Of a stretch of 64,000 nt of DNA, positions 53,951 to 63,400 are shown piece after piece. Positions within the stretch are counted from its first letter, which is position 1; each line of letters starts with the position of its first letter. The stretch covers positions 62,001-126,000 of the forward strand of contig NZ_JADOER010000010.1 in NCBI RefSeq assembly GCF_018739865.1. The letters run 5' to 3'. The stretch is from Leptothoe kymatousa TAU-MAC 1615. Lineage in GTDB: Bacteria; Cyanobacteriota; Cyanobacteriia; Phormidesmidales; Phormidesmidaceae. Under the pieces are notes generated by a model that did no database searches, was not told where the DNA came from, and saw only the letters and a program-made list of their open reading frames with translations. Made by a program: the position numbers and the translations under genes.

Positions 53951-53978
53951 AAAAAACCCTTGGCAAACTGCCAAGGGC
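53951..53978 (-). terminator. Rho-independent terminator of the sigma factor gene
   Basis: Perfect 9-bp stem CCCTTGGCA / TGCCAAGGG with a 3-nt loop at 53957-53977. On the minus strand it is followed by TTTTTT, a canonical U-tract. It lies about 80 bp beyond the stop at 54057. Confidence 0.88.
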
Positions 53979-54015
53979 TATTTCTAGAGGTATCCAGCAA
54001 AAATCTTTATTTCGC

Positions 54016-54045
54016 TAGTGCAGGCAGGGGTATTTGCCTGCACTA
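54016..54045 (-). other. Additional hairpin between the sigma stop and its terminator
   Basis: Ten-bp inverted repeat TAGTGCAGGC / GCCTGCACTA (54016-54025 and 54036-54045) with a 10-nt loop, directly after the stop codon of the sigma gene. No U-tract follows, so it may be an mRNA-stabilising structure. Confidence 0.6.
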
Positions 54046-54056
54046 AAACGCTTGCC

Positions 54057-55043
54057 TTAGCTAGCGGCCAAGTAACCTTGGAACGTAGCCTTACGGCGAC
54101 GCAAGTGCTTCAACGCCTGCTGTTCTAGCTGACGTACGCGCTCACGGCTGATACCCATGCGCTGTCCCACCTTCGCCAAAGAAAGCTGAGTGCCATCAAC
54201 AAGACCAAAGCGCAGGTTAATTACCTCCTTTTGCTGAGGCGTTAGCTCGGTCAGCATATTGCGAATATCCTGACGTAGAGACTGCTGCACGGTGTAATCC
54301 TCAGGAGAAGCAGTGTCGTCTTCCAACAGCTCCTGAAGCTCAGTATCCTGGTTGTCTCCAATGCGTACATCCAGGGAAATTGGCTGTCGCGCCATGGTTA
54401 GATAGTCGCGCACCTGTTCAGCCGTTAAATCTAATTCCTGGCCAATCTCAGCCACTGAAGGACTGCGACCCAGTTTCTGCGCTAAAACACGCTGCTCACG
54501 CTTAATCTTATTCAGCTTCTCAGTAATGTGAATAGGTAGACGAATGGTCCTAGACTGCTGAGCAATCGCTCGAGTAATGGCTTGGCGAATCCACCAATAG
54601 GCATAGGTGGAAAATTTATACCCCTTCATCGGGTCAAATTTTTCTACACCACGCTCTAGACCCAATGTCCCTTCTTGAATCAGATCTAAAAATTCCAGAT
54701 TGCGTTTCTGATATTTCTTAGCCACAGCTACCACCAAACGCAAATTGGCTTCAATCATCCTGCGCTTAGCACGTTTGCCATGACGTAAATCATGGGTAAG
54801 CTCAGACTCGGAAACATTCGACGCCTTTGCCCACTCTGCTTGGCTGGCGTCATAACCTAGTTCTTCGTCCAACTTATCCTTAATACCTTGCAAAGCCATT
54901 AGCCTTTGCACCTGCTTACCCAACACAATTTCTTCTTCGTGGGTGAGCAGGGGCACACGACCAATCTCTTGCAAATATGTGCGTACAGTATCAGTGCTGT
55001 ACACAATTTGGGAAGTTCGTTGTGGTGCTTGCAGCTTAGACAT
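54057..55043 (-). CDS. Group 2 RNA polymerase sigma-70 factor (RpoD/SigA family)
   Basis: The 328-residue protein lacks the long N-terminal region 1.1 of the principal sigma, marking a group 2 factor. Region 1.2 spans about 18-46 ([16 protein letters not shown]), region 2 about 93-160 ([51 protein letters not shown]), then region 3, and region 4 about 255-318 with the helix-turn-helix [19 protein letters not shown]. Group 2 factors in cyanobacteria (SigB to SigE) respond to stress, light and carbon or nitrogen. Which one this is cannot be decided here. The long upstream leader suggests multiple signals. Confidence 0.92.
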   Translation of the reverse strand: MSKLQAPQRTSQIVYSTDTVRTYLQEIGRVPLLTHEEEIVLGKQVQRLMALQGIKDKLDEELGYDASQAEWAKASNVSESELTHDLRHGKRAKRRMIEANLRLVVAVAKKYQKRNLEFLDLIQEGTLGLERGVEKFDPMKGYKFSTYAYWWIRQAITRAIAQQSRTIRLPIHITEKLNKIKREQRVLAQKLGRSPSVAEIGQELDLTAEQVRDYLTMARQPISLDVRIGDNQDTELQELLEDDTASPEDYTVQQSLRQDIRNMLTELTPQQKEVINLRFGLVDGTQLSLAKVGQRMGISRERVRQLEQQALKHLRRRKATFQGYLAAS

Positions 55044-56154
55044 AGCTTAGAATGGACCTCCGCTGGAAAAATGTATGACACAAAGGGCAATACCCTTTGC
55101 CCATAGGTTGAAAATCGTTAGCAGGTACGTCGCTACTTGTTATACGTAGAACACAACCAAATTGGATTGCGATGTTCGAAAAATCACTCAATGTATCCGC
55201 ATTAACTACCTGAGCTTTTCAGTGCTAGATAGCTGGGCAATAGACTTATATCGGATTCATTATGAGTTTATTTTATCCTAGCAACTGGTAACGACGACTG
55301 GCATGAACATCTCTCATAGAACACATCTCCATTACCTATAGATTAGAGTGACTAACTGAGAAATCTGCATAGGTTAAGATTAGATGTGCCTGAGAGAATG
55401 GGATGAATGACAATCTCTATAACGACAGTATGACGTAGTCGTTTTAACACTTAGGTGAGGTTTCCCGTAGGCAATAACCGAACTGTAGTTCCTCAATAAA
55501 ACGAGTTCCTGTATTCACAACATTGAGACCTTACGGTTTCTCTATCTAGATCTATAAACAGATACCTAGGGAACTTGGATGACTCAAGAGTTTAAACATG
55601 CCTTGGGGAGAATTCTGTAGCTATGGCAACAACCTTTGTCTTATTTTGAGACACGGAAGTCCATAGGACTAACAGCGATTAGAGGCTTAAAACCCATTGA
55701 GCGAACCAACAACTTAGCTTAAAAAAACAGCTACTGGCAGATAGTAACACGTAATAGTTCAAATGTACCAAATTTTATTGTGTTAACTAGGAGGGCGCAT
55801 GTAGCATTGAGCTGAATTGGCGACATTATAGCTAGGGTCGCTAGTGTAAATAGATTTACTGTGACAGCTAAATCAATCCGTACGAGTGTCACATTGATTT
55901 ACGGTGCCCCTGGGAACAGATCGACTCTAAGAACGTTCATAGATTTAAATTAATTCTCTGAGTCAGAAATTTTGCGTAGTGGTGTCCCCTTAATGTTGTT
56001 CAATAAGGACATTCCTGGTAAATCCACTTAATGTCTGTCGTCATTTTGTCGTCAAAACTACCCGAATTTCTCTAGGACTCTGCAACACCGTGTATCAATG
56101 GGCACCTTGAAGTTAGTTGAGTACTTATATCTATTCAGCTAAACAAGGAATTAT
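55044..56154. other. 1.1-kb non-coding region upstream of the sigma factor
   Basis: No coding frame of interest on either strand. It is the divergent control region of the sigma gene (-) and the small gene at 56155 (+). At 55083-55102 the bases AAAGGG/CCCTTT and GGGCAA/TTGCCC form two overlapping inverted repeats that cannot pair at once, just upstream of the sigma start. The length is the greatest gap in the window and leaves room for a regulatory RNA that I cannot identify. Confidence 0.55.
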
Positions 56155-56361
56155 ATGGCTTTTAAGAAAACTTCCAAGGGGTCGTCTGATGACCCTGGTA
56201 GTCGCTACGACAAGGAATTTTGGCAGCAACTAGATGATGACTTTCCTTTTCATGGTGTCGATGAAGAGGAGCTACGTCAGTATACGGAGCAGTGGGCAAC
56301 CTGCGCTAATGAGCTATTAGGGCCTGTTCCTTCCCGTAGTAAAAAGAAAGCTAAGCGCTAG
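56155..56361 (+). CDS. Small hydrophilic conserved-looking protein
   Basis: The 68-residue product starts after a good Shine-Dalgarno (AAGGAA, 7 bp before the ATG). It is charged and soluble ([20 protein letters not shown]) and ends in a basic tail SRSKKKAKR. It has no domain I recognise. The stop overlaps the stop of the convergent AGE gene. Composition and RBS support a real gene. Confidence 0.7.
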   Translation: MAFKKTSKGSSDDPGSRYDKEFWQQLDDDFPFHGVDEEELRQYTEQWATCANELLGPVPSRSKKKAKR

Positions 56362-57590
56362 GTTAGGGCCTGGCAATGTTCCCAGCCTAGGTACAAGGCA
56401 CGCGGAACATGAAAACATCCCTTCCATTTACCGCCCTTTAAATTTAGTAAAACATCCCCCTGGCGATTAAGGTATCCGAACCATTCCCCATGGTTTGGAT
56501 CGTTGAACCGTGACCATGCATAGTTATGGACAGTGCGATACCATTGCCAGCAGTCTTCTCTTTGGGTAAGACGATAGCCCAAAAGTAGAGCTACCAGGGT
56601 TTCCAAATGCACCCACCAGAGCTTTTGGTCCCATTCTAGCTGCTGTGGTGGATAGTCTAGACGATCTAGAAAGTAGAAAATTCCTCCATATTTGCTATCC
56701 CAGCCCCGTTCCAGAATTGTCAGGATGGTGTCAATGGCACGGTTAATTAAGGTCATATCCTGACGCCGTTGGCCAATATCCATCATGAACCACATGGCTT
56801 CGATGCCATGGCCGGGATTCAGCAAGCGACCTTCAAAGCAATCGAGAATAGAACCATCCGGAGCAAGATGCTCATAGACCAGGCCGCTGTCAGGATCCAA
56901 AAACTCTGCCATAACGGCATGAATGGTTTGATCTAAGACAGACTCTAGTTGCTCGTTGGGTAGTAGCCAGTCCATTTCTAAGGTGAGATTGGCCAAAATC
57001 ATCGGTACTGCCAGGGACTTCATCGGTCGAGTGCCTGGATAGGTCTTGTTGTACCGTCCTTTTGGGTTATCCTGGCGGCGGAGCACATTTTTATAGGCCT
57101 GCAGGGCGATAGCTTTGGAATGATCGTCTCCGCTAGCCTGGGCATATTGGCTAAAGGCCATCGCGGCAAAGCAATCGGAAAAAATATTATAGGGCTGCAC
57201 CAATGGACGACCTTGGCGATCTAGGGCAAAGTACCAGTTGCCTTGCTCGTCCCGACCATGCTGGGCCAAAAAGTTTGCCCCATGGCTTGCCACGTCTAAC
57301 CAATCAGAGCGCTGATCTAGTCGGTTATATAACATGGAAAATGTCCACACCTGCCTATTTTGCAACCAGATAAACTTATCTGTGTCGTAGACGTTTCCCT
57401 TCACATCTAAACAGGTGAAATAGCCACCATGCTCATGATCTAAGGAATACTGCTGCCAAAATGGCAGAACTGATTCCAATAAGGTCGTGCGGTAGAGGCT
57501 TGCCAGTGCAGAAAAATCTTGATTGGATAAACGATCGATCAACATAGATAAAAAATTCGATTTGCTAGAACCATACAATCCAATAAACAT
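56358..57590 (-). CDS. AGE family epimerase/isomerase (N-acylglucosamine 2-epimerase type)
   Basis: The 410-residue alpha6/alpha6-barrel protein carries family signatures: the aromatic GGYFTCLD and [41 protein letters not shown], and [16 protein letters not shown] with the catalytic His, and a C-terminal [15 protein letters not shown]. The family epimerises N-acetylglucosamine to N-acetylmannosamine, or acts on cellobiose or mannose; a cyanobacterial homologue is known to act on GlcNAc. Substrate not proven. Met16 (57545) is a likely alternative start. Stop overlaps the convergent small gene. Confidence 0.88.
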   Translation of the reverse strand: MFIGLYGSSKSNFLSMLIDRLSNQDFSALASLYRTTLLESVLPFWQQYSLDHEHGGYFTCLDVKGNVYDTDKFIWLQNRQVWTFSMLYNRLDQRSDWLDVASHGANFLAQHGRDEQGNWYFALDRQGRPLVQPYNIFSDCFAAMAFSQYAQASGDDHSKAIALQAYKNVLRRQDNPKGRYNKTYPGTRPMKSLAVPMILANLTLEMDWLLPNEQLESVLDQTIHAVMAEFLDPDSGLVYEHLAPDGSILDCFEGRLLNPGHGIEAMWFMMDIGQRRQDMTLINRAIDTILTILERGWDSKYGGIFYFLDRLDYPPQQLEWDQKLWWVHLETLVALLLGYRLTQREDCWQWYRTVHNYAWSRFNDPNHGEWFGYLNRQGDVLLNLKGGKWKGCFHVPRALYLGWEHCQALT

Positions 57591-57688
57591 TAATTAGTCA
57601 GTTGATATTTGAATAGGGCACCCTAAGACGGTGAGGAACAAAGAGGGGCCTACCTAATAGGAAATATTTTTGTGATTGGATAAAATTT

Positions 57689-57928
57689 ATGTTGACGTCT
57701 GAGGGGCTGACCGAACTTAAATACCAAGAAATTTTGGAATATCAAGAGGTGGTTACTAACGCCGCTCTTCACAGTGCCATTACCCATTCAACGAGTGCTG
57801 AAATTGTTTGTTTGTTTACAGCAATTTTTATTAGTATTGTGATGAGCTGCTGTGCTTTAGTGTTTATGCCGAGCTCGCAGCATAGACATCGGCGGCAGCC
57901 AAATCATTGTAAGCAACGACTGGGATGA
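57689..57928 (+). CDS. Small putative membrane protein
   Basis: The 79-residue frame encodes a polar N-terminus, one membrane segment (about 41-60, VCLFTAIFISIVMSCCALVF) and a basic tail SSQHRHRRQ. There is no clear Shine-Dalgarno and no known family. A strong terminator follows 18 bp after the stop, supporting a transcript here. It could also be a non-coding RNA with a chance ORF. Confidence 0.5.
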   Translation: MLTSEGLTELKYQEILEYQEVVTNAALHSAITHSTSAEIVCLFTAIFISIVMSCCALVFMPSSQHRHRRQPNHCKQRLG

Positions 57929-57946
57929 ACAGCGTAATGCCACTTT

Positions 57947-57999
57947 AAAAGCCAACAGCTAGAGTTTATGCTTAATGCAAACTCTAGCTGTTGGCTTTT
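57947..57999. terminator. Bidirectional terminator with a perfect 21-bp stem
   Basis: The left arm at 57947-57967 begins AAAAGCCAACAGC; the right arm at 57979-57999 is its exact reverse complement ending GCTGTTGGCTTTT; the loop is 11 nt. A-tract and T-tract at the two ends make it work in both directions, between the plus gene ending at 57928 and the minus gene ending at 58105. Confidence 0.92.
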
Positions 58000-58104
58000 A
58001 GGGAAAGGATTTTGCCGTTGCTGATTTATCGGGCAAAACAATCTACGGCCAATGGCTTAGATAGGCCAACTGAAATCATCCAGAGCATCAGCAACGCCAG
58101 TTGT

Positions 58105-60078
58105 TTATGGACAGACATTGACGCTCACAAAATTTGTGGAGGTGCTGATATCCGTTTGGGAAACGGTGCCTGTATTGTTAACTGATAAATCAGCTTGATT
58201 AACCACCTGAAACTGACCATCAGGAAATAGAGTCAGTAGATAGTTGGTATCGCTGTTATTGCCATTTAGATCAAGGCATAGGGAGCCTGGTGCAGTATTG
58301 TTTGCTTCAATTTCAATGCCCGAGACCGCGGTGTTATTGCCGGTCATAGTATTGTCTTGCACTGTAGCAGTTACCTGTGCATTACCGGTGGCACGCAGTA
58401 AAATGGCCTGCTCAGCATTACCTGAAATAGTATTGCCAACAATCGTAAGCTGTTGGGTAACAGCACCACTGGTTGTGATGAAGATACCCGTGTCAAACAC
58501 ACTATTCTCAAGTTGATTGTTTTCAATTAAGACGATACCACCGACGTTCTCAAGATTGATGCCGGCACCAAGGGCTGCATTGATAAGATTATTTTGAATG
58601 GTGACATTGCTAATGTTGTTGCCTGAAACGGCATCTCCAGGTGCATTAGTAATCTCAAATCCGGAAAGTGTTGTGTTGTTACCTAGTTCGATGCTGCTAC
58701 TATCAATCACTGGTCGACTGCCGCTACCTGAACCTGGCAGCTGCGTATCACCAAATTGAGTCGTTATGGTTTGGACCGGTGCTACGGAAAGGATCTGTAC
58801 TCCATCAGGAATAGTAAAGCCACCTCCAGCATTGCCAGCCAGTACGTAGACAATATCTCCACTCGCTGCCAGGGGCACTGCGTTAGCGATGCTATCTACG
58901 GGGGCTTCAAAAGTACCGGCGTTAGCTACAGCCCCTGTGGTTGGATCAACGTGAAGAATAGTATAGGCAGTTCCTGTGGTTGGATCCACTGCCACTACAT
59001 TGGCTTGTGAGTCATTGACCACTTGCTGGTCAATGATAATTGCATTATTGCGAACTATGGGATCCGCTAGACGGCTGTAGAGCAGTTCTGGCGTCTGGGG
59101 CTCGTCACTGCTGCGTGCCACTTGTAACGGTAAGCCGAAACGAACCTGGAACAATAGATTTGTACCAAAAATATCGTCGAACTGTACCCCTGCGCCTAGG
59201 GATAACGACTCTAATGGACGGACCTCAGCCCGAAAACGGCCTCCTATAGTTCCGTCTGTTCCTTCACCATCAAGGAAATAGACGCCACCAAACGCTCGTA
59301 GATCTCCACCATTGTCGAATTCTGCAATTTTTGCTCCAACTTCAGCCTCCAGTCCCCCTAAGGCTGATTGAAAATTACTAAAATCTACTACATCGAGCAG
59401 TAGGGTATTGTTTTGAAAATTAACGCCTGTAATTTGTGAGCCATTGCTCCCTTCTCCTTGGCGAGTTTCACCAATGGGCAAATAGCCATTAATGCGCCAG
59501 TCCCAGGTTTCACCCAAGCCTTCAACGCCTACCCCTAGTTGGTGAAAAGTCTCTGACCCAGTATTACGAACATCCCATGCCGCATATCCACCATAGATGG
59601 TTCGATCTTCGGGAGAATAACTACGATGGCCAAAGATAACATTACTGCCAAAATTGGCATCGTTATCTAAATTAACTCTGCCATTAAAGTATGTAACATT
59701 CCGACCGGGTGTTTGGTCGAGGGGGATAAATCCTTCTACCCCGGTGAAGCCATCGAACCCTCCCCCTGAACTGCTGTGATTAATGTAGAAACGTGGACTA
59801 ACGCTGAGTTCAGAACTATCTGTTTGAGCTTCACTCGTAGCGTCTTCTGTAGTCGTTGTATTATTTTCATCCTGTGCCAAGTCTACGGCTTGTGCCTCAG
59901 TCATAGGACTAGGTTCTGGGCTGTTATCTACAGTTGATTCTTGAGCATTAACTGCGATGAAACTACCAGATACTAGTGTGGAGAATACCCCTATGAGAAT
60001 GAGGCAGGATTTTTTTCTCATTGCCTTAATTTTTAGACGACGGGACTTGGTGGGAAATTGCCTGCCAAACTTTACCAT
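58105..60078 (-). CDS. Inverse-autotransporter-like adhesin with beta-helix passenger
   Basis: The 657-residue product. The likely true start is Met20 (60021), because residues 20-45 form a typical signal peptide (MRKKSCLILIGVF to NAQES). An outer-membrane barrel region follows (about 90-325) with GFDGFTGVEGFIPLDQ, DRTIYGGYAAWDVR and LGVGVEGLGETWDWRINGY, the intimin/invasin-type inverse autotransporter pattern. Residues about 440-580 are a right-handed parallel beta-helix (NNTLSGFEITNAPG, NNISNVTIQNNLIN). The C-terminus is Asn/Thr-rich with two Cys. Topology: barrel first, passenger after, exposed at the cell surface. It ends 105 bp from a bidirectional terminator. Confidence 0.8.
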   Translation of the reverse strand: MVKFGRQFPTKSRRLKIKAMRKKSCLILIGVFSTLVSGSFIAVNAQESTVDNSPEPSPMTEAQAVDLAQDENNTTTTEDATSEAQTDSSELSVSPRFYINHSSSGGGFDGFTGVEGFIPLDQTPGRNVTYFNGRVNLDNDANFGSNVIFGHRSYSPEDRTIYGGYAAWDVRNTGSETFHQLGVGVEGLGETWDWRINGYLPIGETRQGEGSNGSQITGVNFQNNTLLLDVVDFSNFQSALGGLEAEVGAKIAEFDNGGDLRAFGGVYFLDGEGTDGTIGGRFRAEVRPLESLSLGAGVQFDDIFGTNLLFQVRFGLPLQVARSSDEPQTPELLYSRLADPIVRNNAIIIDQQVVNDSQANVVAVDPTTGTAYTILHVDPTTGAVANAGTFEAPVDSIANAVPLAASGDIVYVLAGNAGGGFTIPDGVQILSVAPVQTITTQFGDTQLPGSGSGSRPVIDSSSIELGNNTTLSGFEITNAPGDAVSGNNISNVTIQNNLINAALGAGINLENVGGIVLIENNQLENSVFDTGIFITTSGAVTQQLTIVGNTISGNAEQAILLRATGNAQVTATVQDNTMTGNNTAVSGIEIEANNTAPGSLCLDLNGNNSDTNYLLTLFPDGQFQVVNQADLSVNNTGTVSQTDISTSTNFVSVNVCP

Positions 60079-60401
60079 GATATTTGGATAGCCATTCTAA
60101 TGCACATGCGTGTTTGTTTATGGAGTAGACGTTTCTGGTTGAAAGGGGCGGGATCAGCTTAAAGGCATGGATACCCAGGAAAGTTGGGAATGGAAAGAAA
60201 ATAATTGAGGCAAAATATCATTGCTTGAATTAGTTTGACTGTTGCTATTTACTCAAAAATACTGAAACATTTCAATTTTTTTTGATTAGACATAGTTTTC
60301 TTTGCTTTTCCTATTGTTTGGGATAGTTCCTGATGTAAGGATTTTGTTAGCCCCCAGCGACCTGACTGATGGAAAAAGGTCGTTGGGGGCTATTTATGGG
60401 C
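60079..60401. other. Intergenic region between two surface-protein genes
   Basis: The 323-bp gap between two genes on the minus strand. It contains a long inverted repeat at 60349-60391 close to the end of the VCBS gene and an AT-rich stretch that is probably the promoter of the adhesin gene. No ORF. Confidence 0.6.
60349..60391 (-). terminator. Terminator-like hairpin after the VCBS/RTX gene
   Basis: A 15-bp stem AGCCCCCAGCGACCT / AGGTCGTTGGGGGCT (one G-T wobble position) at 60349-60363 and 60377-60391. It lies 10 bp beyond the stop at 60402. A clear U-tract is missing on the minus strand, so termination efficiency is uncertain. Confidence 0.65.
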
Positions 60402-63400
60402 TTATACGATAAAGTCAGTGGCGCTCAAATTAGTGGCTATGGTGTTTTCGATGGTGATCAGGGGTCTAAAGACGTCACCTAGGTTGCCAGCTAGGTCGAT
60501 GCGTACTTCAGTATTGGCCCCTTGCTGTACGAGCTGAACATACTCGGTAAAGCGATCAATGGCAGCGGCTGCACTATATCTCGATGGTTCGTTATCGAAA
60601 ATTTCGTGTAGATCGATGCGGTCAATGCCTACTTCAAAATCACGAATCTGGTCGATGCGATCGCCATAGCTTTGGTAACCGAAGATATCGCTACCCCCTC
60701 CACCTATCAAGACATCACTGCCACCCCGACCAACTAAGATATCGTCATTATCAGTACCTGTGATCAGCTCATTTTCAGGATTGCCAAATATGAGGGCATC
60801 GGTTCCAGTAATCGTGACATTAACGGTAGCCACATCTACTGCACCAAATTCATCAGCAATCGTGTAAGTAAAGCTATCTGTTCCTGTTTGGCTATCCTCC
60901 AATATCCCAAAAGCACCATTGGGATCATAGGTGAAGCTACCATCAGCATTAAGATTGACCAGTGCCCCAGATGGAAGCAACGTTTGCAAACCAAGGGTAC
61001 TGCCATTTCCATTGATTGCTACCACTGTTAGCGTAGCGTTTTGGTCTACATCGCTATCGACGCCGTTACCCAGATCGTCAAAGACATTTGCAAACACACT
61101 AAAGTCTTCGTTAACCGACACAGAATCGTCCGTTGCATCGGGTGCATCATTAGTGCCGTTAATTGTGAGATCAATAGTTTGGGAAACGGTTCCACCTTGA
61201 CCATCATTGACAGTGACCGTATAACTCTGGGCTAAAACATCGTTTTGACCCAAATAATCAACATCGGCATCATTAACAGAGAAGGTCCAGTCAAAGGCTT
61301 TCCCATCCCCGCTGTTGATGTTGATGGGATTGACCGTTAAGGCCCCAAGGTTAGTGACATTGCCACCATCGGGGGTGACCGTAATGAAATGATTATCGGC
61401 AATGTCGACATCAGAGAAAGTGATATTGCCGGTCGCTGTTAGGGCATCAACGGTTTCACCGGTGGCCCCATCGGCGATTTCAGTAACTTTTCCAGTGGCT
61501 GTGGCTGTCTCTATCACAGGGACATCATTGGTGCCATTGATGGTAATAGTGACCGTCTGTGTGGCCTTAGTATTAGCCGTGTCGGTTACGGTGACCGTAT
61601 ATACCTGAGTCAGTGTTTCACCGGCCGCGAGATAATCGATATCGGCATCATTAACCGAGAAGGTCCAGTCAAAGGCTTTACCCTCACCGCTGTTGATGTT
61701 AACTGGGGTGACCGTTAAGGCGCCAAGGTTAGTTGCATTACCACCATCGGGGGCGACGGTAATGGAATGATTATCAGCAATGTCAACATCGGAGAAGGTG
61801 ATATTACCGGTGGTCGTCAGGGCATCAACGGTTTCACCTGCTGCACCATCGGCGATTTCAGTGACCGCTCCTGTTGCTGTTGCTGTCTCTATCACAGGGA
61901 CATCATTGGTGCCATTGATGGTAATAGTGACCGTCTGTGTGGCCGTAGTATTAGCCGTGTCGGTTACGGTGACCGTATATACCTGGGTGAGTGTTTCGCC
62001 AGCCGCGAGATAATCGATATCGCCATCATTAACCGAGAAGGTCCAGTCAAAGGCTTTACCCTCACCACTGTTGATGTTGATGGGATTGACCGTTAATGCC
62101 CCAAGGTTGGTGGTATTAATGCCATCGGGGGTGACCGTAATGGAATGATTGTCGGTAATGTCGACATCGGAGAAGGTAATATTACCGGTCGCTGTCAGAG
62201 CATCAACGGTTTCACCTGCTGCACCATCAGCGATTTCAGTGACCGCTCCAGTGGTTACGGCAGTTTCGATAACCGGAGCATCATTGGTGCCATTAATGGT
62301 GATGGTGACCGTCTGTGTGGCCGTAGTATTAGCTGTGTCGGTTACGGTGACCGTATACACCTGAGTCAGTGTTTCACCGGCCGCGAGATAATCAATATCA
62401 CCATCATTAATAGAGAAGGTCCAGTCAAAGGCTTTACCATCCCCGCTATTGATGTTGACTGGATTGACCGTTAGGGCTCCAAGGTTGGTGGCATTGCCGC
62501 CATCGGGGGCGACGGTAATGGAATGATTATCGGCAATGTCGACATCGGAGAAGGTGAGATTACCGGTCGCTGTCAGTGCATCAACGGTTTCACCCGCAAC
62601 ACCATCAGCGATTTCAGTAACGGTGCCAGTGGCTACGGCAGTTTCGATAACCGGAGCATCATTGGTGCCATTAATGGTGATAGTGACTGTTTGAGTGGCT
62701 GTGGTGTTGGCTGTGTCAGTTACGGTGACCGTATACACCTGGGTGAGTGTTTCACCAGCTGCGAGATAATCAACATCGGCATCATTAACCGAGAAGGTCC
62801 AGTCAAAGGCTTTACCCTCACCGCTGTTGATGTTGACTGGATTGACCGTTAGGGCTCCAAGGTTGGTGACATTGCCACCATCGGGGGTGACCGTAATGAA
62901 ATGATTATCGGCGATGTCGACATCGGAGAAGGTAATATTACCGGTCGCTGTCAGAGCATCAACGTTTTCACCGGTAGCTCCATCAGCGATTTCAGTGACT
63001 GCTCCTGTGGCTGTGGCTGTCTCTATCACAGGGACATCATTGGTGCCATTAATGGTAATAGTGACCGTCTGTGTGGCTGTTGTATTGGCTGTGTCGGTCA
63101 CGGTGACTGTGTACACCTGAGTCAGTGTTTCGCCAGCCGCGAGATAATCGATATCGGCATCATTAACAGAGAAGGTCCAGTCAAAGGCTTTACCCTCACC
63201 ATTGTTGATGTTCCCTGGAGTGACCGTTAGGGCGCCAAGGTTAGTAATATTACCGCCATCGGGGGTGACGGTAATGGAGTGATTATCGGCAATGTCGACA
63301 TCGGAGAAGGTAATATTACCGTTCGCTGTCAGAGCATCAACGGTTTCACCTGCTGCACCATCAGCGATTTCAGTGACCGCTCCTGTTGCTGTGGCTGTCT

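Larger units (their letters stand above)
53593..54056. other. Intergenic region before the sigma factor gene end
   Basis: The 464-bp AT-rich gap between the small ORF start at 53592 and the end of the sigma gene. It holds two hairpins of the sigma transcript (53957-53977 and 54016-54045). The remainder is presumably the promoter of the 83-residue ORF. Confidence 0.6.
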
